A stretch of DNA of 64,000 nucleotides from positions 1 through 64,000 of the forward strand of contig CBDFGE010000004.1 in the NCBI GenBank assembly GCA_965247055.1, read 5' to 3'. Shown here in pieces: positions 8,343 to 16,415 of this stretch (positions are counted from its first letter, which is position 1; each line of letters starts with the position of its first letter). A model generated the notes under the pieces. That model was not told the DNA's origin. It ran no database searches and worked only from the letters and a program-made list of their open reading frames with translations. The position numbers were made by a program, and so were the translations under genes. Origin of the DNA: CBDFGE01 sp965247055 (GTDB lineage: Bacteria; Chloroflexota; Dehalococcoidia; Lucifugimonadales; JAGWBF01).

Positions 8343-8810
8343 CTACACCCAGCGACGGACCCTAGCCTTGTACTGCCGATACTCATCGCCGAACACCCTC
8401 TCCAGATATTTCTCGTCGCGGACGATGACGCCATAGTACAACAGGGCGATTCCGACCGGCAGGACTGCGATCGGCCAGACCGTGTTCACCATAAACCCGA
8501 TGCCCACATAGACCACGTTAAACGAGACGTAGATGGGATTGCGGCTGAGCGCGTAAGGTCCGGTAGCGACGATGGCGGTAGTCGGCTCGTTTGGATCGGG
8601 GTCTACGCCAGCGCGAGAAATCGTCCGAACCGACCATACCAACAGCAGGACGCCTGCCACAACCACCGGCCAGCCGACAGCATGACCGATCCACCACTCC
8701 GGGAAGAATCTCAATTGTGTCTACAAGAAATGCAGGAGTAAGCTTGCCACGAGTGGCGGCACGATAGTCAGTACAGGCGGAACTGTGACCCCGGCGTGAT
8801 CGCTACTCAT
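8343..8810 (-). pseudogene. Isoprenylcysteine carboxyl methyltransferase-like membrane protein with an in-frame amber codon
   Basis: The main part (8343-8714) has the ICMT/PEMT-family hallmark GPYALSRNPIYVSF and the C-terminal EKYLERVFGDEYRQYKARVRRW. The family's N-terminal helix is present just upstream in the same frame: ATG at 8810 begins SSDHAGVTVPPVLTIVPPLV, leading to LLLHFL, then TAG at 8723-8721, then TQLRFFPEWW. Only that one stop separates the two parts. A TTG at 8714 could restart translation, giving a shortened protein. Substrate unknown. Confidence 0.7.
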
Positions 8811-9131
8811 CTGACCGCATTCATCTGAGTAGCGGTTTCTATTTCGCATCGTCAAGTCCCACTTGCCTTTCCGCTCTCAGGGTACGTGTGCGCAATTGCA
8901 CGCTGTCTCCGTATGAGTCTTGCCACTGTAAGGAAAAGTCGGCGACCCTTACCTAGCGTGCATACACGACTATCTGTGAGCTACGCCTGAAACTGATATA
9001 GAGGAATGAAACCGCCTTGGCCCAACCACGGCTCCTCCTCAATGAGAGCCATGTTAGTATTGACTCACGAACACCGTCAACTGTGGCCCACGTTAAGACC
9101 CCGAACTGGTAGACGAACCGGAGAGCAAAGC
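8811..9131. other. Intergenic region upstream of the esterase
   Basis: About 320 bp between divergent genes, so it should contain promoters for both. No near-consensus -35/-10 pair or repeat stood out. The open frame here that leads into the esterase (9006 on) is not family-like. Confidence 0.4.
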
Positions 9132-9962
9132 ATGACGGATTCTGATCAAACCAAGGCCACGATGGCCACAGTCATTAAAGACTCATTTACTCATCGCATT
9201 CAGTCGGCACATGTTGACGGCACGGTGTATCTCATTAACGTCCATGTGCCACTGACCTATGGCATGAATGAGGACAGCTATCCAGCAATCTACTATCCGG
9301 ACGCCTTTTTTGCGACGGAAATCGTGACCGGGACCAAGAAGATCCTTGAAATTTCTGGCAAAATTGCCAACACGATTCTTGTCGGTATATCGCAAGAGGG
9401 CGACTTAATGCGGTGGATGAGTGATCGTTGCAGAGATCTAACTCCAACGCATATCCCCCAGGACAAAATAATGGTGTACCCGGAAATCACACCTGCGTCA
9501 GGCGGTGCTGACCACTTCTTGGCGTTTATTGAGCATGAGCTACTTCCTCTCGTTGAGAAGGAATATCGAGTCGACAGAAGCAATCGTGGCTTTATTGGAG
9601 CGAGCTATGGTGGATTATTCGCGGCTTGGACGATGGTCAATCGCCCGGAACTATTCCAAAGATATATCATGACTAGCCCGGCCCTGTATTGGGACGATTA
9701 CCTGTTCTTTAAACAAGAAGAAGAACTTTGGCGAAAATCCCAAACGCTGAACGCAAAAGTTTACCTCTCTGTCGGTGAGAAGGAGCTGGAGCCATTCCTG
9801 CAGAGCGTTATAAAATTCCGTGATCGGTTTACAGCACACAAATACAAAGGTTTCGAATTCACCTTTCACATCATGCGTGACAGAGAACATGAAACCAGCA
9901 ACATAGAAGCACTTCCCAATGGCTTGGTGTATCTATATGGTATCAATCAGCCAACGAGATAG
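9132..9962 (+). CDS. Alpha/beta-hydrolase, putative esterase (IroE/esterase D-like)
   Basis: Serine hydrolase with nucleophile elbow GASYGG, lead-in RGFIGASYGGLFAAW, and a C-terminal EHETSN segment that carries the likely catalytic His. YPAIYYPDAF and HFLAFIEHELLPLVEKEY match the putative-esterase family. The ATG at 9132 is preferred over the longer frame from 9006 because ggagag lies 8 nt upstream and the extra N-terminus is not family-like. Codon use and base composition are clearly more AT-rich than neighbours, suggesting recent transfer. No signal peptide is visible; substrate unknown. Confidence 0.8.
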   Translation: MTDSDQTKATMATVIKDSFTHRIQSAHVDGTVYLINVHVPLTYGMNEDSYPAIYYPDAFFATEIVTGTKKILEISGKIANTILVGISQEGDLMRWMSDRCRDLTPTHIPQDKIMVYPEITPASGGADHFLAFIEHELLPLVEKEYRVDRSNRGFIGASYGGLFAAWTMVNRPELFQRYIMTSPALYWDDYLFFKQEEELWRKSQTLNAKVYLSVGEKELEPFLQSVIKFRDRFTAHKYKGFEFTFHIMRDREHETSNIEALPNGLVYLYGINQPTR

Positions 9963-10174
9963 TAGCGGATAGGCTCTACCGTCCCTTCTTTGACTTGGCA
10001 CCGGCTTTGCACAATGGTTACGACTACCTAGCTTTTCTTTTGGGTGTGAAATTTCGCTCGATTACATTCCACACGGGCTCTCAACCGTAGTGATTATGCA
10101 GGCGGAACTCCTTGATCCCAATAATTGAGCTGTCAGCGGACCGAAATCGCCATGTGGTCGGGATTTAAGTAGGC

Positions 10175-10198
10175 GGAGATGGGGTGGTGCCCATCTCC
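10175..10198 (+). other. Perfect 9-bp hairpin
   Basis: GGAGATGGG-gtggtg-CCCATCTCC forms a stable stem-loop about 215 bp after the esterase stop. No U-tract follows, so it is not a classical terminator; the role is unknown. Confidence 0.4.
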
Positions 10199-10232
10199 CC
10201 GTCCAGGTTCTCAGCTACTGTATAAGTAGAAA

Positions 10233-10257
10233 CGCCCCAGCTTTAGCAGCCGGGGCG
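10233..10257 (-). terminator. Rho-independent-like terminator downstream of the tmRNA 3' end
   Basis: On the minus strand a GC-rich stem (CGCCCCGGCT / AGCTGGGGCG, one mismatch) is followed by TTTCTACTT. It lies 14 nt beyond the CCA end of the tmRNA fragment, as expected for the terminator of ssrA. Confidence 0.55.
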
Positions 10258-10270
10258 CCTATTTGTAGCT

Positions 10271-10312
10271 TGGTGGGGATGGGGGAGAGTCGAACTCGCC
10301 GTCCTTCACGTA
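10271..10312 (-). ncRNA. ssrA: 3'-end fragment of a tmRNA gene (probable integration scar)
   Basis: The minus strand reads GGACGGCGAGTTCGACTC then CTCCCCCATCCCCACCA. This has the GGACG lead-in, a T-arm with loop TTCGACT, an acceptor strand CATCCCC and an encoded CCA, as at tmRNA 3' ends. The rest of the ~350-nt gene is absent: no tag-reading frame or 5' GGGG..GATTCGAC motif lies further right. tmRNA 3' ends are common integrase targets, so this is best read as a duplicated attachment site. A tRNA 3' end is the alternative. Confidence 0.5.
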
Positions 10313-10369
10313 GCTTGGCGTCAGGGAGACCAATCAGCGGAATAGTTCGGATTACGACCAACTTGGGGT

Positions 10370-10774
10370 GTGTGTGGCTCCCCGATGCACCTCACACTAC
10401 GAAAATGGGTTTGGGCCTGGTTCAAGTTCCCCCCATCCGTAGCTCGGAGCCGGCTGCCGTCGACTAAGCTCTTGCGACGTAATCCAGTTGCCCTGGCCAT
10501 AGAATGGCAGGAGCGACTAGACAAGGGCGAGGCACTAACCAGAGCTGACTTAGCCTACCAAACGAAAGTTACGAGGGCACATGTGACTCAGGTTCTCAGT
10601 CTCTTGGACCTTGCCCCAGATGCAAGAGCATTCATTCTCGGCAGGGGTGATCCTCTAGAGGGGAAGAGTTTGGGTATCCATAGCTTGCGGTCTCTCCTAG
10701 GTCTTTCAGCAGAAAAGCAAATTGCCAGGGTCAGATCATCTAAGATTGATTCCCTCGTAACAAGGCCTGTTTGA
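10370..10774 (+). CDS. Helix-turn-helix (ParB/KorB-like) protein, probably incomplete
   Basis: From about 10473 the product reads NPVALAIEWQERLDKGEALT, then RADLAYQTKVTRAHVTQVLS and LLDLAPDARAFIL, resembling the HTH segment of ParB/KorB-like proteins encoded beside site-specific recombinases. The N-terminal 35 residues are not family-like. It lies just inside the tmRNA scar, where a recombinase would be expected, but none is present. It is probably a remnant of the element that used that site. Confidence 0.45.
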   Translation: MCGSPMHLTLRKWVWAWFKFPPSVARSRLPSTKLLRRNPVALAIEWQERLDKGEALTRADLAYQTKVTRAHVTQVLSLLDLAPDARAFILGRGDPLEGKSLGIHSLRSLLGLSAEKQIARVRSSKIDSLVTRPV

Positions 10775-10779
10775 GATGA

Positions 10780-12704
10780 GCCCTGGCGTGCGAAGGTGGT
10801 CTGGAGCGGAGGAGGCCACGGGATGCCGGCTGCTGGCCTCACCGCCCTATCTGCCGCGCTCAGGACAAGCGTGATCCCGTTGCGGTACCCCTTCCGTGGC
10901 TCAGGGCACCCGGTGGAAGTTGTGGAGCGGCGCCCTCATGCGGCCGCGACCGCAGGTACCGTCCCGACCGCCCGCTGAGCCGTGTTCTCCATCTCCACCA
11001 GGCGTGCATGGACCATCCGTTTGAAGTTGCACGCCAACGCCTTCAGGTAGACGGCAAGCCGCACCCGACGGCCCCCTCGCACCCGCAAGCGCCCAAGCCC
11101 GTGGGCGCGCTTCAGCTCGGAGTTCGTTCCCTCGATACCAGCCCTTATGTCATACCGCTTGCGCCACTCCTCGGTGGCCTCGGCCCTCCGGCGCCGCTCG
11201 ATGTTCACCTTCACCAGGTCCGCCTTGAGGACGTAGGCCCCCGCACGCCGGTCCAGCTTCACTGGGCAACGGGATCGCAAGGGGCAGGGCTCGCATGTTG
11301 TCCCGGCAAAGTGGACCTCTACCCGCTCCGGCGCATCCTTCAGCTCGTACTCCTCGATGGACGGGTGGCCGGCGGGGCACACCGTGGCCTGCTCCCCTGT
11401 GACGTCGATCTGAAAGTCCGCGGCGGTGAGCGGCGGTGGTCCGTCACCCTCTCCTTCGTGCGAGTTCCCCGGCGCCGACCCCGCCACCGGGCTCACCAGT
11501 TCCGTTCCCCGGCGCGAGGCTTCGAAGGCATTGCGGCCCGACCCATACGCCGTGTCGGCGAAGAGCTCGTCCGGTCGGACCTTCCGCTCCGCGAGCCCGT
11601 CAACGACCGGCACGCTCACGTCGGTGTCGCTCCCACTCGAGGGGGTCACCTCCACGTGGGTGATGAGCTGGGTGGCGTTCTCCTCGTGGCAGGTCTCCGC
11701 CACCTGCACCTCGTACCCCTTCCCCTTGTGGCCGCTGTAGGTCACATCCGGGTCGTGGGGCGATTGCAGCGAGTCGGCGGACACCTGCTTCGGGTCCTTC
11801 AAGGCCACGGGCACCTTGCATTCCCCAGCATCGTCGTCATCGTCCCTGGGGCGCCCGTCCTGGTGTTTGCCCACATGGCACTGCTCCCGCAGCAGCCGCT
11901 CCAGCAGCCGGTACTCCTCCAGCTGGGCAGCAGTCGTGCCATGGAACCGGTCCACCAGCCGGTAGAGGTCCCGGGCACAGACCGAAAGGCGTCGCCGACC
12001 CTCCCCCGTGCGGGCGTCCTCGTAGTGGGTCGCCTCGTCTTCTTCCTTCAAATAACGCCCTAGGAGGCCCTCCGGAACCCCAGGGCGAAGCTCTGTGTGC
12101 TCCCAGCGCAAGGCCCGCAGGAACAACCGCATCGTCTCACAGAACAGGCCCAGCCGGGTGAGTGTGGCGATGTTGCTCATGATGTGGGTGGAGTCCAGCC
12201 GTTGCTTTCCGGTGCGTATGCCCAGCGCCTGGATGATCCGGTCCGTGGTCTCCTGGAAAGCCAGCCGGCCACCGTCGTGCTGCATCAGGCGAACTCGGAA
12301 GTTGTGGAGGGTCTTCTGGGGCAGGTGGGTCTCCTCGATGTCTAGCCGCAGGGCGTGGTGCCAGAGCAGGTTGAACTCTAGTTGTTCCAGAGCTTCATCG
12401 TCGGTGAGGTTGAACATCTCTTTGAGGAGGTGGACCCCGAGGACGGTCTGCACCGCCCGGTTGGGACGGCCGTTGTCCACGCAGTACATGGGAGCAAAGC
12501 GCTCCTCGTCAATCAGGGGGAGCGCCTCGTTTCGGAAAACCTCGGCCCAACTTCTCTCCAGGCGCTTAGCCTTCTTCGGCGTCACCAGGAACTGGGACTG
12601 CCAGAGGCTCTCTTGCGGGTCTCGTATTCGGAACATCCTCCCCTCCCTCGGCCAGGCGCAGCGCCCACGACCTTTTATTACATTATCCCCACCTTGCCCC
12701 AGGC
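10780..12704 (-). mobile_element. IS1182-type insertion sequence
   Basis: A full-length transposase is flanked by weakly matching inverted ends: GCCCTGGCGTGCGAAGGTGG at 10780-10799, and CCACCTTGCCCCAGGC at 12689-12704, whose reverse complement shares GCC(C)TGG and AAGGTGG. No target duplication could be recognised, so the boundaries are tentative. The element sits between the tmRNA scar and the amidohydrolase gene. Confidence 0.5.
10936..12636 (-). CDS. IS1182-family DDE transposase
   Basis: The product has 566 residues, with the N-terminal DUF772-type domain (NRAVQTVLGVHLLKEMFNLT), first catalytic Asp in RLDSTHIMSNIA, second in FADTAYGSG and the Glu in GIEGTNSELKRAHGLG. A four-Cys cluster (CEPCPLRSRC) near residue 440 is typical of the IS1182 group. 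The frame is intact, so the copy may be active. An Asp/Glu-rich stretch near residue 265 is a linker. Confidence 0.92.
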   Translation of the reverse strand: MFRIRDPQESLWQSQFLVTPKKAKRLERSWAEVFRNEALPLIDEERFAPMYCVDNGRPNRAVQTVLGVHLLKEMFNLTDDEALEQLEFNLLWHHALRLDIEETHLPQKTLHNFRVRLMQHDGGRLAFQETTDRIIQALGIRTGKQRLDSTHIMSNIATLTRLGLFCETMRLFLRALRWEHTELRPGVPEGLLGRYLKEEDEATHYEDARTGEGRRRLSVCARDLYRLVDRFHGTTAAQLEEYRLLERLLREQCHVGKHQDGRPRDDDDDAGECKVPVALKDPKQVSADSLQSPHDPDVTYSGHKGKGYEVQVAETCHEENATQLITHVEVTPSSGSDTDVSVPVVDGLAERKVRPDELFADTAYGSGRNAFEASRRGTELVSPVAGSAPGNSHEGEGDGPPPLTAADFQIDVTGEQATVCPAGHPSIEEYELKDAPERVEVHFAGTTCEPCPLRSRCPVKLDRRAGAYVLKADLVKVNIERRRRAEATEEWRKRYDIRAGIEGTNSELKRAHGLGRLRVRGGRRVRLAVYLKALACNFKRMVHARLVEMENTAQRAVGTVPAVAAA

Positions 12705-12734
12705 TGGCGAGGGGTTTTTACGAACAAATCAATC

Positions 12735-13886
12735 ATGTACGACCTGCTGATCAGGGGCGGGACGGTTATCGACCCGTCCCAGGGCATTCACGCTGTCAAC
12801 GACGTGGCAATTGAGGGCGGCAGGATCGCCCGCGCGGCTACGAGCATATCCATCGAGGAATCGATCCGAGTTGTGGACGTCCGGGGAAAGGTGGTTACCC
12901 CCGGCCTGATCGACCTCCATACCCACGTTTACCACGGGATGACCGGGAACGGGGTAGAGGCCGATGTCGGCGGGGTCCGGGCCGGAGTGACCACCATGGT
13001 GGACGCCGGGAGCGCCGGCTGCGACACCTTCGGAGGTTTCCCCCAGTACATCCTGCCCAACAACCGTACCGAAATCATCTGCTTCCTGCACATTTGCCGT
13101 ACCGGCCTGGCCACCACACCGGATATTTTCAGCCCCGCCAGCATCGACTTGGACAAGACGGTACGGGTAGCCTCTGAGAACCGGGGATTGATTGCGGGCA
13201 TCAAGGCCCGGATGGTATCCCCAGCCCTGGAGATCATGGGAATGGAGATGCCCCGCCTCGCCAAGCGGGCGGCCAAGGAAGCAGGGGTCAAGCTCATGGT
13301 CCACATCGGCGACACCGAGAAACGCTACGACCCATCAGTCATCCGCCAGCTTTTGCCTCTGATGGAGGAGGGTGACATCGTCACCCACTTCTTCACCGCC
13401 AACCCTGGCGGCGTGCTGGATGCCGGTGGCCGGCTGGTGCCGGAAGCCAAAGAAGCCAGGGACCGGGGCGTCTGGCTGGACACGGCCCACGGGCGCATGA
13501 ATTTCAGCTTCGACGTCGGGGAACGGGTCCTGGACCAGGGGTTGGAGCCCCACTGCATTAGCACCGACCTGACCCTGCCGGGGCGGCTCCGCACAGTCCA
13601 CAGTATGACCGAGATGATGACCCGGTTCCTGGCGATGGGGTTCTCTCTGGACCAGGTGGTTACCATGTCCACCCTGAACCCGGCCAAGGCGATGGGGCTG
13701 GAAGGCCGGCTGGGCATCCTGGGCACCGGGAGGCCTGCCGACATTTCGGTCCTGGAGGTCCGGGACGGCAGTTGGGTTGTCTTCGATGTTGCGGGGGGGG
13801 CCCGCCAGGCAGAAAAGGCGGTAGTTCCGGTGTTAACCGTCAAAAAGGGTGAGGTGTTCGAAGCAGGTTGGGGCCCCCGCCCCTAG
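12735..13886 (+). CDS. Amidohydrolase/deacetylase-family metallohydrolase (dihydroorotase-like)
   Basis: Composite amidohydrolase fold: N-terminal beta-sandwich start YDLLIRGGTVIDPSQGIHAV, metal-binding HTH in PGLIDLHTHVYHG, a candidate bridging Lys in GIKARM, His in LMVHIGDTEK and HFF, and Asp in ISTDLTLP. C-terminal motifs LNPAKAMGLEGRLG and GRPADISVLEV are standard. The subfamily acts on cyclic amides or N-acyl amino acids; the substrate cannot be fixed. It begins 30 nt after the IS end, so its native promoter may have been displaced. Confidence 0.85.
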   Translation: MYDLLIRGGTVIDPSQGIHAVNDVAIEGGRIARAATSISIEESIRVVDVRGKVVTPGLIDLHTHVYHGMTGNGVEADVGGVRAGVTTMVDAGSAGCDTFGGFPQYILPNNRTEIICFLHICRTGLATTPDIFSPASIDLDKTVRVASENRGLIAGIKARMVSPALEIMGMEMPRLAKRAAKEAGVKLMVHIGDTEKRYDPSVIRQLLPLMEEGDIVTHFFTANPGGVLDAGGRLVPEAKEARDRGVWLDTAHGRMNFSFDVGERVLDQGLEPHCISTDLTLPGRLRTVHSMTEMMTRFLAMGFSLDQVVTMSTLNPAKAMGLEGRLGILGTGRPADISVLEVRDGSWVVFDVAGGARQAEKAVVPVLTVKKGEVFEAGWGPRP

Positions 13887-13913
13887 GGCTGGGAGCCTGA
13901 CCCGGCCTAGACC

Positions 13914-14061
13914 CGATTTAGTGCGCTGTCCCTAAATCATGTCCTTCCTTGGAAGGATGAAGTGCTATTCACCCCCTCTCTTCCGCCGGAGGCGGATCCC
14001 CCATCAAAGGGGAGAGAAGTGGTCCCTTCCTCCTCGATGGGGGAAGGTTAGGATGGGGGTG
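13914..14061 (-). repeat. Intergenic palindromic repeat, family 1 copy B
   Basis: In reverse complement it matches copy A (1763-1881) and copy C (20508-20606): cacccccatcctaaccttcc, gatccgcctccggcggaagag, agggggtgaata, tcatccttcc and aaggaaggacatgattt. CCGCC/GGCGG and CTTCC/GGAAG arms form hairpins. The last residues and stop codon of the inositol-phosphatase-like gene at 14048 are encoded inside this repeat. Confidence 0.75.
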
Positions 14062-15028
14062 CCTGATTGTGCTGTCTGTTGGAAACAAAGTATTTAGCCG
14101 GGCTGAGGAGCCGTCGTAGCCGGCGCAACCTGGCAGAAAGCCAGGACCGGGCGTGGATGTTCTGGGCGATGAGCGGCGCCACCTGCGGGTTGCCCGCCAC
14201 CAAGGGCGCGACCCAACCTCGCATCTCCTTCAGCGTCGGAGGCTTTACCCCCCAAGCGGGCAACAGGGATTCCAGGTGGCGCCACCGTTTTTCGCCTGGG
14301 AGGCGGGCCATCACCGCTCCGTTGGCCTCTATAACTGCCAGCACGCCTGCGGCCATGTCCCACATCCTGGGCGCACCGATTATCGTGTATTGGAACACGC
14401 CGCAGGCGGTCATCGCCAGCTCGTAAGCGATACTGCCGGTGATCCGCATCTCGCCGGCGGGAGCGCGCAATTTCCGGCCGAGCCTGGAGGTGTGGGCGAA
14501 GGAGCCGGGCAGTCCCACCAGGCGGCCGGCGCCGGGCTCTTCGGACTCAAAAACCTTGACCCGCTCCCCGTCGGCGAAGCAGCCTCCACCCCGGCGGCAG
14601 CGCAACACCAGCCCCCCGCTCGGCTTCGGCCAAGGAACGTAGATGGCCCCTGCCAGGGGCCATCCCCGGTACAGCACCCCTATGGAGACGGCGTACACCG
14701 GCAGCCCATTCAGAAAATTGGTAGTCCCGTCCAGCGGGTCCACGACCCATAGAAAGTCTGGAGAGGCATCTTCGGACTCGTCGGCGGACTCGTCGGCGCT
14801 CTCCTCGGCCAGGATGCCATGGCCAGGAAAGCGCCGTGTAATCTCCGCCACCAGGTATTCCTGGGAGGCCTTGTCGGCGGAAGTCACCGGGTCCTGCTGC
14901 CCCTTGCCCTTGTACTCGACGGCCATCTGGCGTCCGAAGTAGCCCGCCAGGACCTCCCCGGCGCCCCCGGCAAGTTGGGCCGCCGCCGCCTCTATTTCCT
15001 GGGCCTGGTTCTCATCGTCAAACTTCAA
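14048..15028 (-). CDS. Inositol monophosphatase-family phosphatase
   Basis: Metal-site motifs are complete: DPVTSADKASQEYL, GHGILAEES and WVVDPLDGTTNFLNGLP, plus GAPRMWDMAAGVLAVIEANG near the C-terminus. The family removes phosphate from inositol phosphates, fructose bisphosphate or PAP. The TTG at 15028 (MKFDDENQ) is chosen because the longer frame to 15289 has non-family sequence overlapping the SDR promoter region. The loop between EES and the WVVD motif contains a DNA-level tandem repeat (ESADESADESED). The C-terminus ends within repeat copy B. Confidence 0.8.
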   Translation of the reverse strand: MKFDDENQAQEIEAAAAQLAGGAGEVLAGYFGRQMAVEYKGKGQQDPVTSADKASQEYLVAEITRRFPGHGILAEESADESADESEDASPDFLWVVDPLDGTTNFLNGLPVYAVSIGVLYRGWPLAGAIYVPWPKPSGGLVLRCRRGGGCFADGERVKVFESEEPGAGRLVGLPGSFAHTSRLGRKLRAPAGEMRITGSIAYELAMTACGVFQYTIIGAPRMWDMAAGVLAVIEANGAVMARLPGEKRWRHLESLLPAWGVKPPTLKEMRGWVAPLVAGNPQVAPLIAQNIHARSWLSARLRRLRRLLSPAKYFVSNRQHNQAPPS

Positions 15029-15149
15029 AAGATTCCCAAAATCGAGTCTGGAGGCAATCTTAACTACCAGCCCAGTATAACACCATCGAAGTTGACCGCC
15101 CGAGGCACCTGCCGGCACCTTGGCCGAAACGCGGCCGCCTGGGCCTGTC

Positions 15150-15178
15150 TTCGCCTCCAGCCGGCGCCCTGATATAAT
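15150..15178 (+). promoter_or_regulatory. Possible sigma70-type promoter for the SDR gene
   Basis: A perfect -10 TATAAT at 15173-15178 has only a weak -35 (TTCGCC-like at 15150-15155, 17 nt spacer). It would give a leader of about 100 nt before the SDR start. Confidence 0.3.
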
Positions 15179-15288
15179 CGGGACTCCGGCGGCGGAGCCG
15201 GAGTGCGCCGCACACCCCGCTGGAGGAGATCGCCTCAAGGACCGCTCAGCTTTGGGGGTAAGGCCAAAGAGGAGGCGCTGGAAGACCA

Positions 15289-16080
15289 ATGGACCTGGAG
15301 CTTAGAGGCAAAGTAGCTATCGTTGGCGGCGCTAGCAAAGGGTTGGGAAGGGCCTGCGCCGAGGTGCTGGCCTGGGAGGACGCCAGCGTGGCGATCTGTA
15401 GCCGGACCCAGGCAGACCTGGAGCGGGCGGGCGATGAAATCCGGCGGGCCACGGGGGCGGAAGTGCTGGTGTTCCCAGGCAATCTGGACAGGCACGAGAC
15501 CATTGCCAGCCTGGTCGCCGCCACGATTGAGCACTTCGGCCGCCTGGACATACTGGTCAACAACTCGGGCGGTCCGCCGTTGGCCCGGGCGGCAACCGCT
15601 GGAGAGGACCTCTGGGACACCGCTATTCAACGGTCGCTCCTGTTCTTCGCCAGGATGTGCCGAGAGGCCGTTCCCCATCTAAAAGAGCAGGGGGGCGGTC
15701 GGATCATCAACATTCTGGCCAGCACGGTATACCAGCCCATCGACAACCTGGCCCTTTCCGGCGCCACCCGCATGGGCGTGGTGGCCTTTGCCAAGAGCCT
15801 GGCGGACGAGGTGGGACGGGACCAGATCCTGGTCAATAACGTGTGTCCCGGCTCGATTCTCAGCGACCGGATGCTCTCAAACATTACTTCCAGGGCCAAC
15901 GAACTGGGGATCTCCGTCGAACAGGCGCTGGCCCAGCGGGCCGCCGGCACCGCCGTTGGGAGGATCGGTCGGCCCGAGGAGTTGGCCCACCTGGTGGCCT
16001 TTTTGGCGTCGGGCAAGGCCAGCTACATCACCGGCGCCACCATCCTGGTGGATGGAGGCTTGGTGCGCTCGGTACTCTGA
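15289..16080 (+). CDS. Short-chain dehydrogenase/reductase lacking the usual catalytic tyrosine
   Basis: Classical SDR size (263 residues) with the cofactor loop GGASKGLG, NNSGG, and the C-terminal ITGATILVDGG. In the active-site region the usual YxxxK is replaced: ASTVYQPIDNLALSGATRMG has no Tyr at the expected place, and the Lys of the motif is an Arg. Similar non-canonical SDRs (3-oxoacyl-ACP reductase-like) exist, so the fold is secure but the reaction is not. It is divergent from the inositol-phosphatase-like gene. Confidence 0.8.
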   Translation: MDLELRGKVAIVGGASKGLGRACAEVLAWEDASVAICSRTQADLERAGDEIRRATGAEVLVFPGNLDRHETIASLVAATIEHFGRLDILVNNSGGPPLARAATAGEDLWDTAIQRSLLFFARMCREAVPHLKEQGGGRIINILASTVYQPIDNLALSGATRMGVVAFAKSLADEVGRDQILVNNVCPGSILSDRMLSNITSRANELGISVEQALAQRAAGTAVGRIGRPEELAHLVAFLASGKASYITGATILVDGGLVRSVL

Positions 16081-16415
16081 CCCAACGGCCTTGGCCATCG
16101 CGGGCAGGCCCAAGGTGAACCCAACGCCAGCGGCCCAGGTGCCGTGGCAGCCAGGGTTTACCGTGACCACTGACCGGAAATCGTTGCAGCCGCGGCTAAA
16201 AATTTTTCCGCAGGGTGTTGTGTCAGGTTCTTTCGGTGGTTAATATATCTTGGGGGCCGGGCCCCGACCTTGCCGACCGCGGGGACCGGACAGAATCGCC
16301 CGGCGCAACCCCGATTCATCAGGGCATTCTTCCCTCGGTCAGTCAATTCGACAGGCCAGCGCCACTTGCGGGGTGATTACGCCTCGTTCGGGGCCGGCGC
16401 AAAACGGCGTGTCCT
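16081..16415. other. Intergenic region before the response regulator
   Basis: About 335 bp with no convincing ORF. It contains the promoter candidate at 16218-16246. An aaaaatttttcc stretch at about 16197-16208 could be part of a terminator for the SDR gene, but no good stem was seen. Confidence 0.4.
16218..16246 (+). promoter_or_regulatory. Promoter candidate for the response regulator
   Basis: TTGTGT at 16218-16223, a 17-nt spacer and TAATAT at 16241-16246. The predicted leader to the ATG at 16416 is about 160 nt. Confidence 0.45.

Noticed and set aside
9006..9131. N-terminal extension of the esterase frame
   Set aside because: Sequence is not esterase-like and the ATG at 9132 has a better ribosome site.
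11008..12063. 351-residue open frame opposite the transposase
   Set aside because: It is the antisense shadow of the IS1182 transposase gene; no family motifs or ribosome site.
15029..15289. 87-residue N-terminal extension of the inositol-phosphatase-like frame
   Set aside because: Non-family, low-complexity sequence that overlaps the divergent promoter region of the SDR gene.
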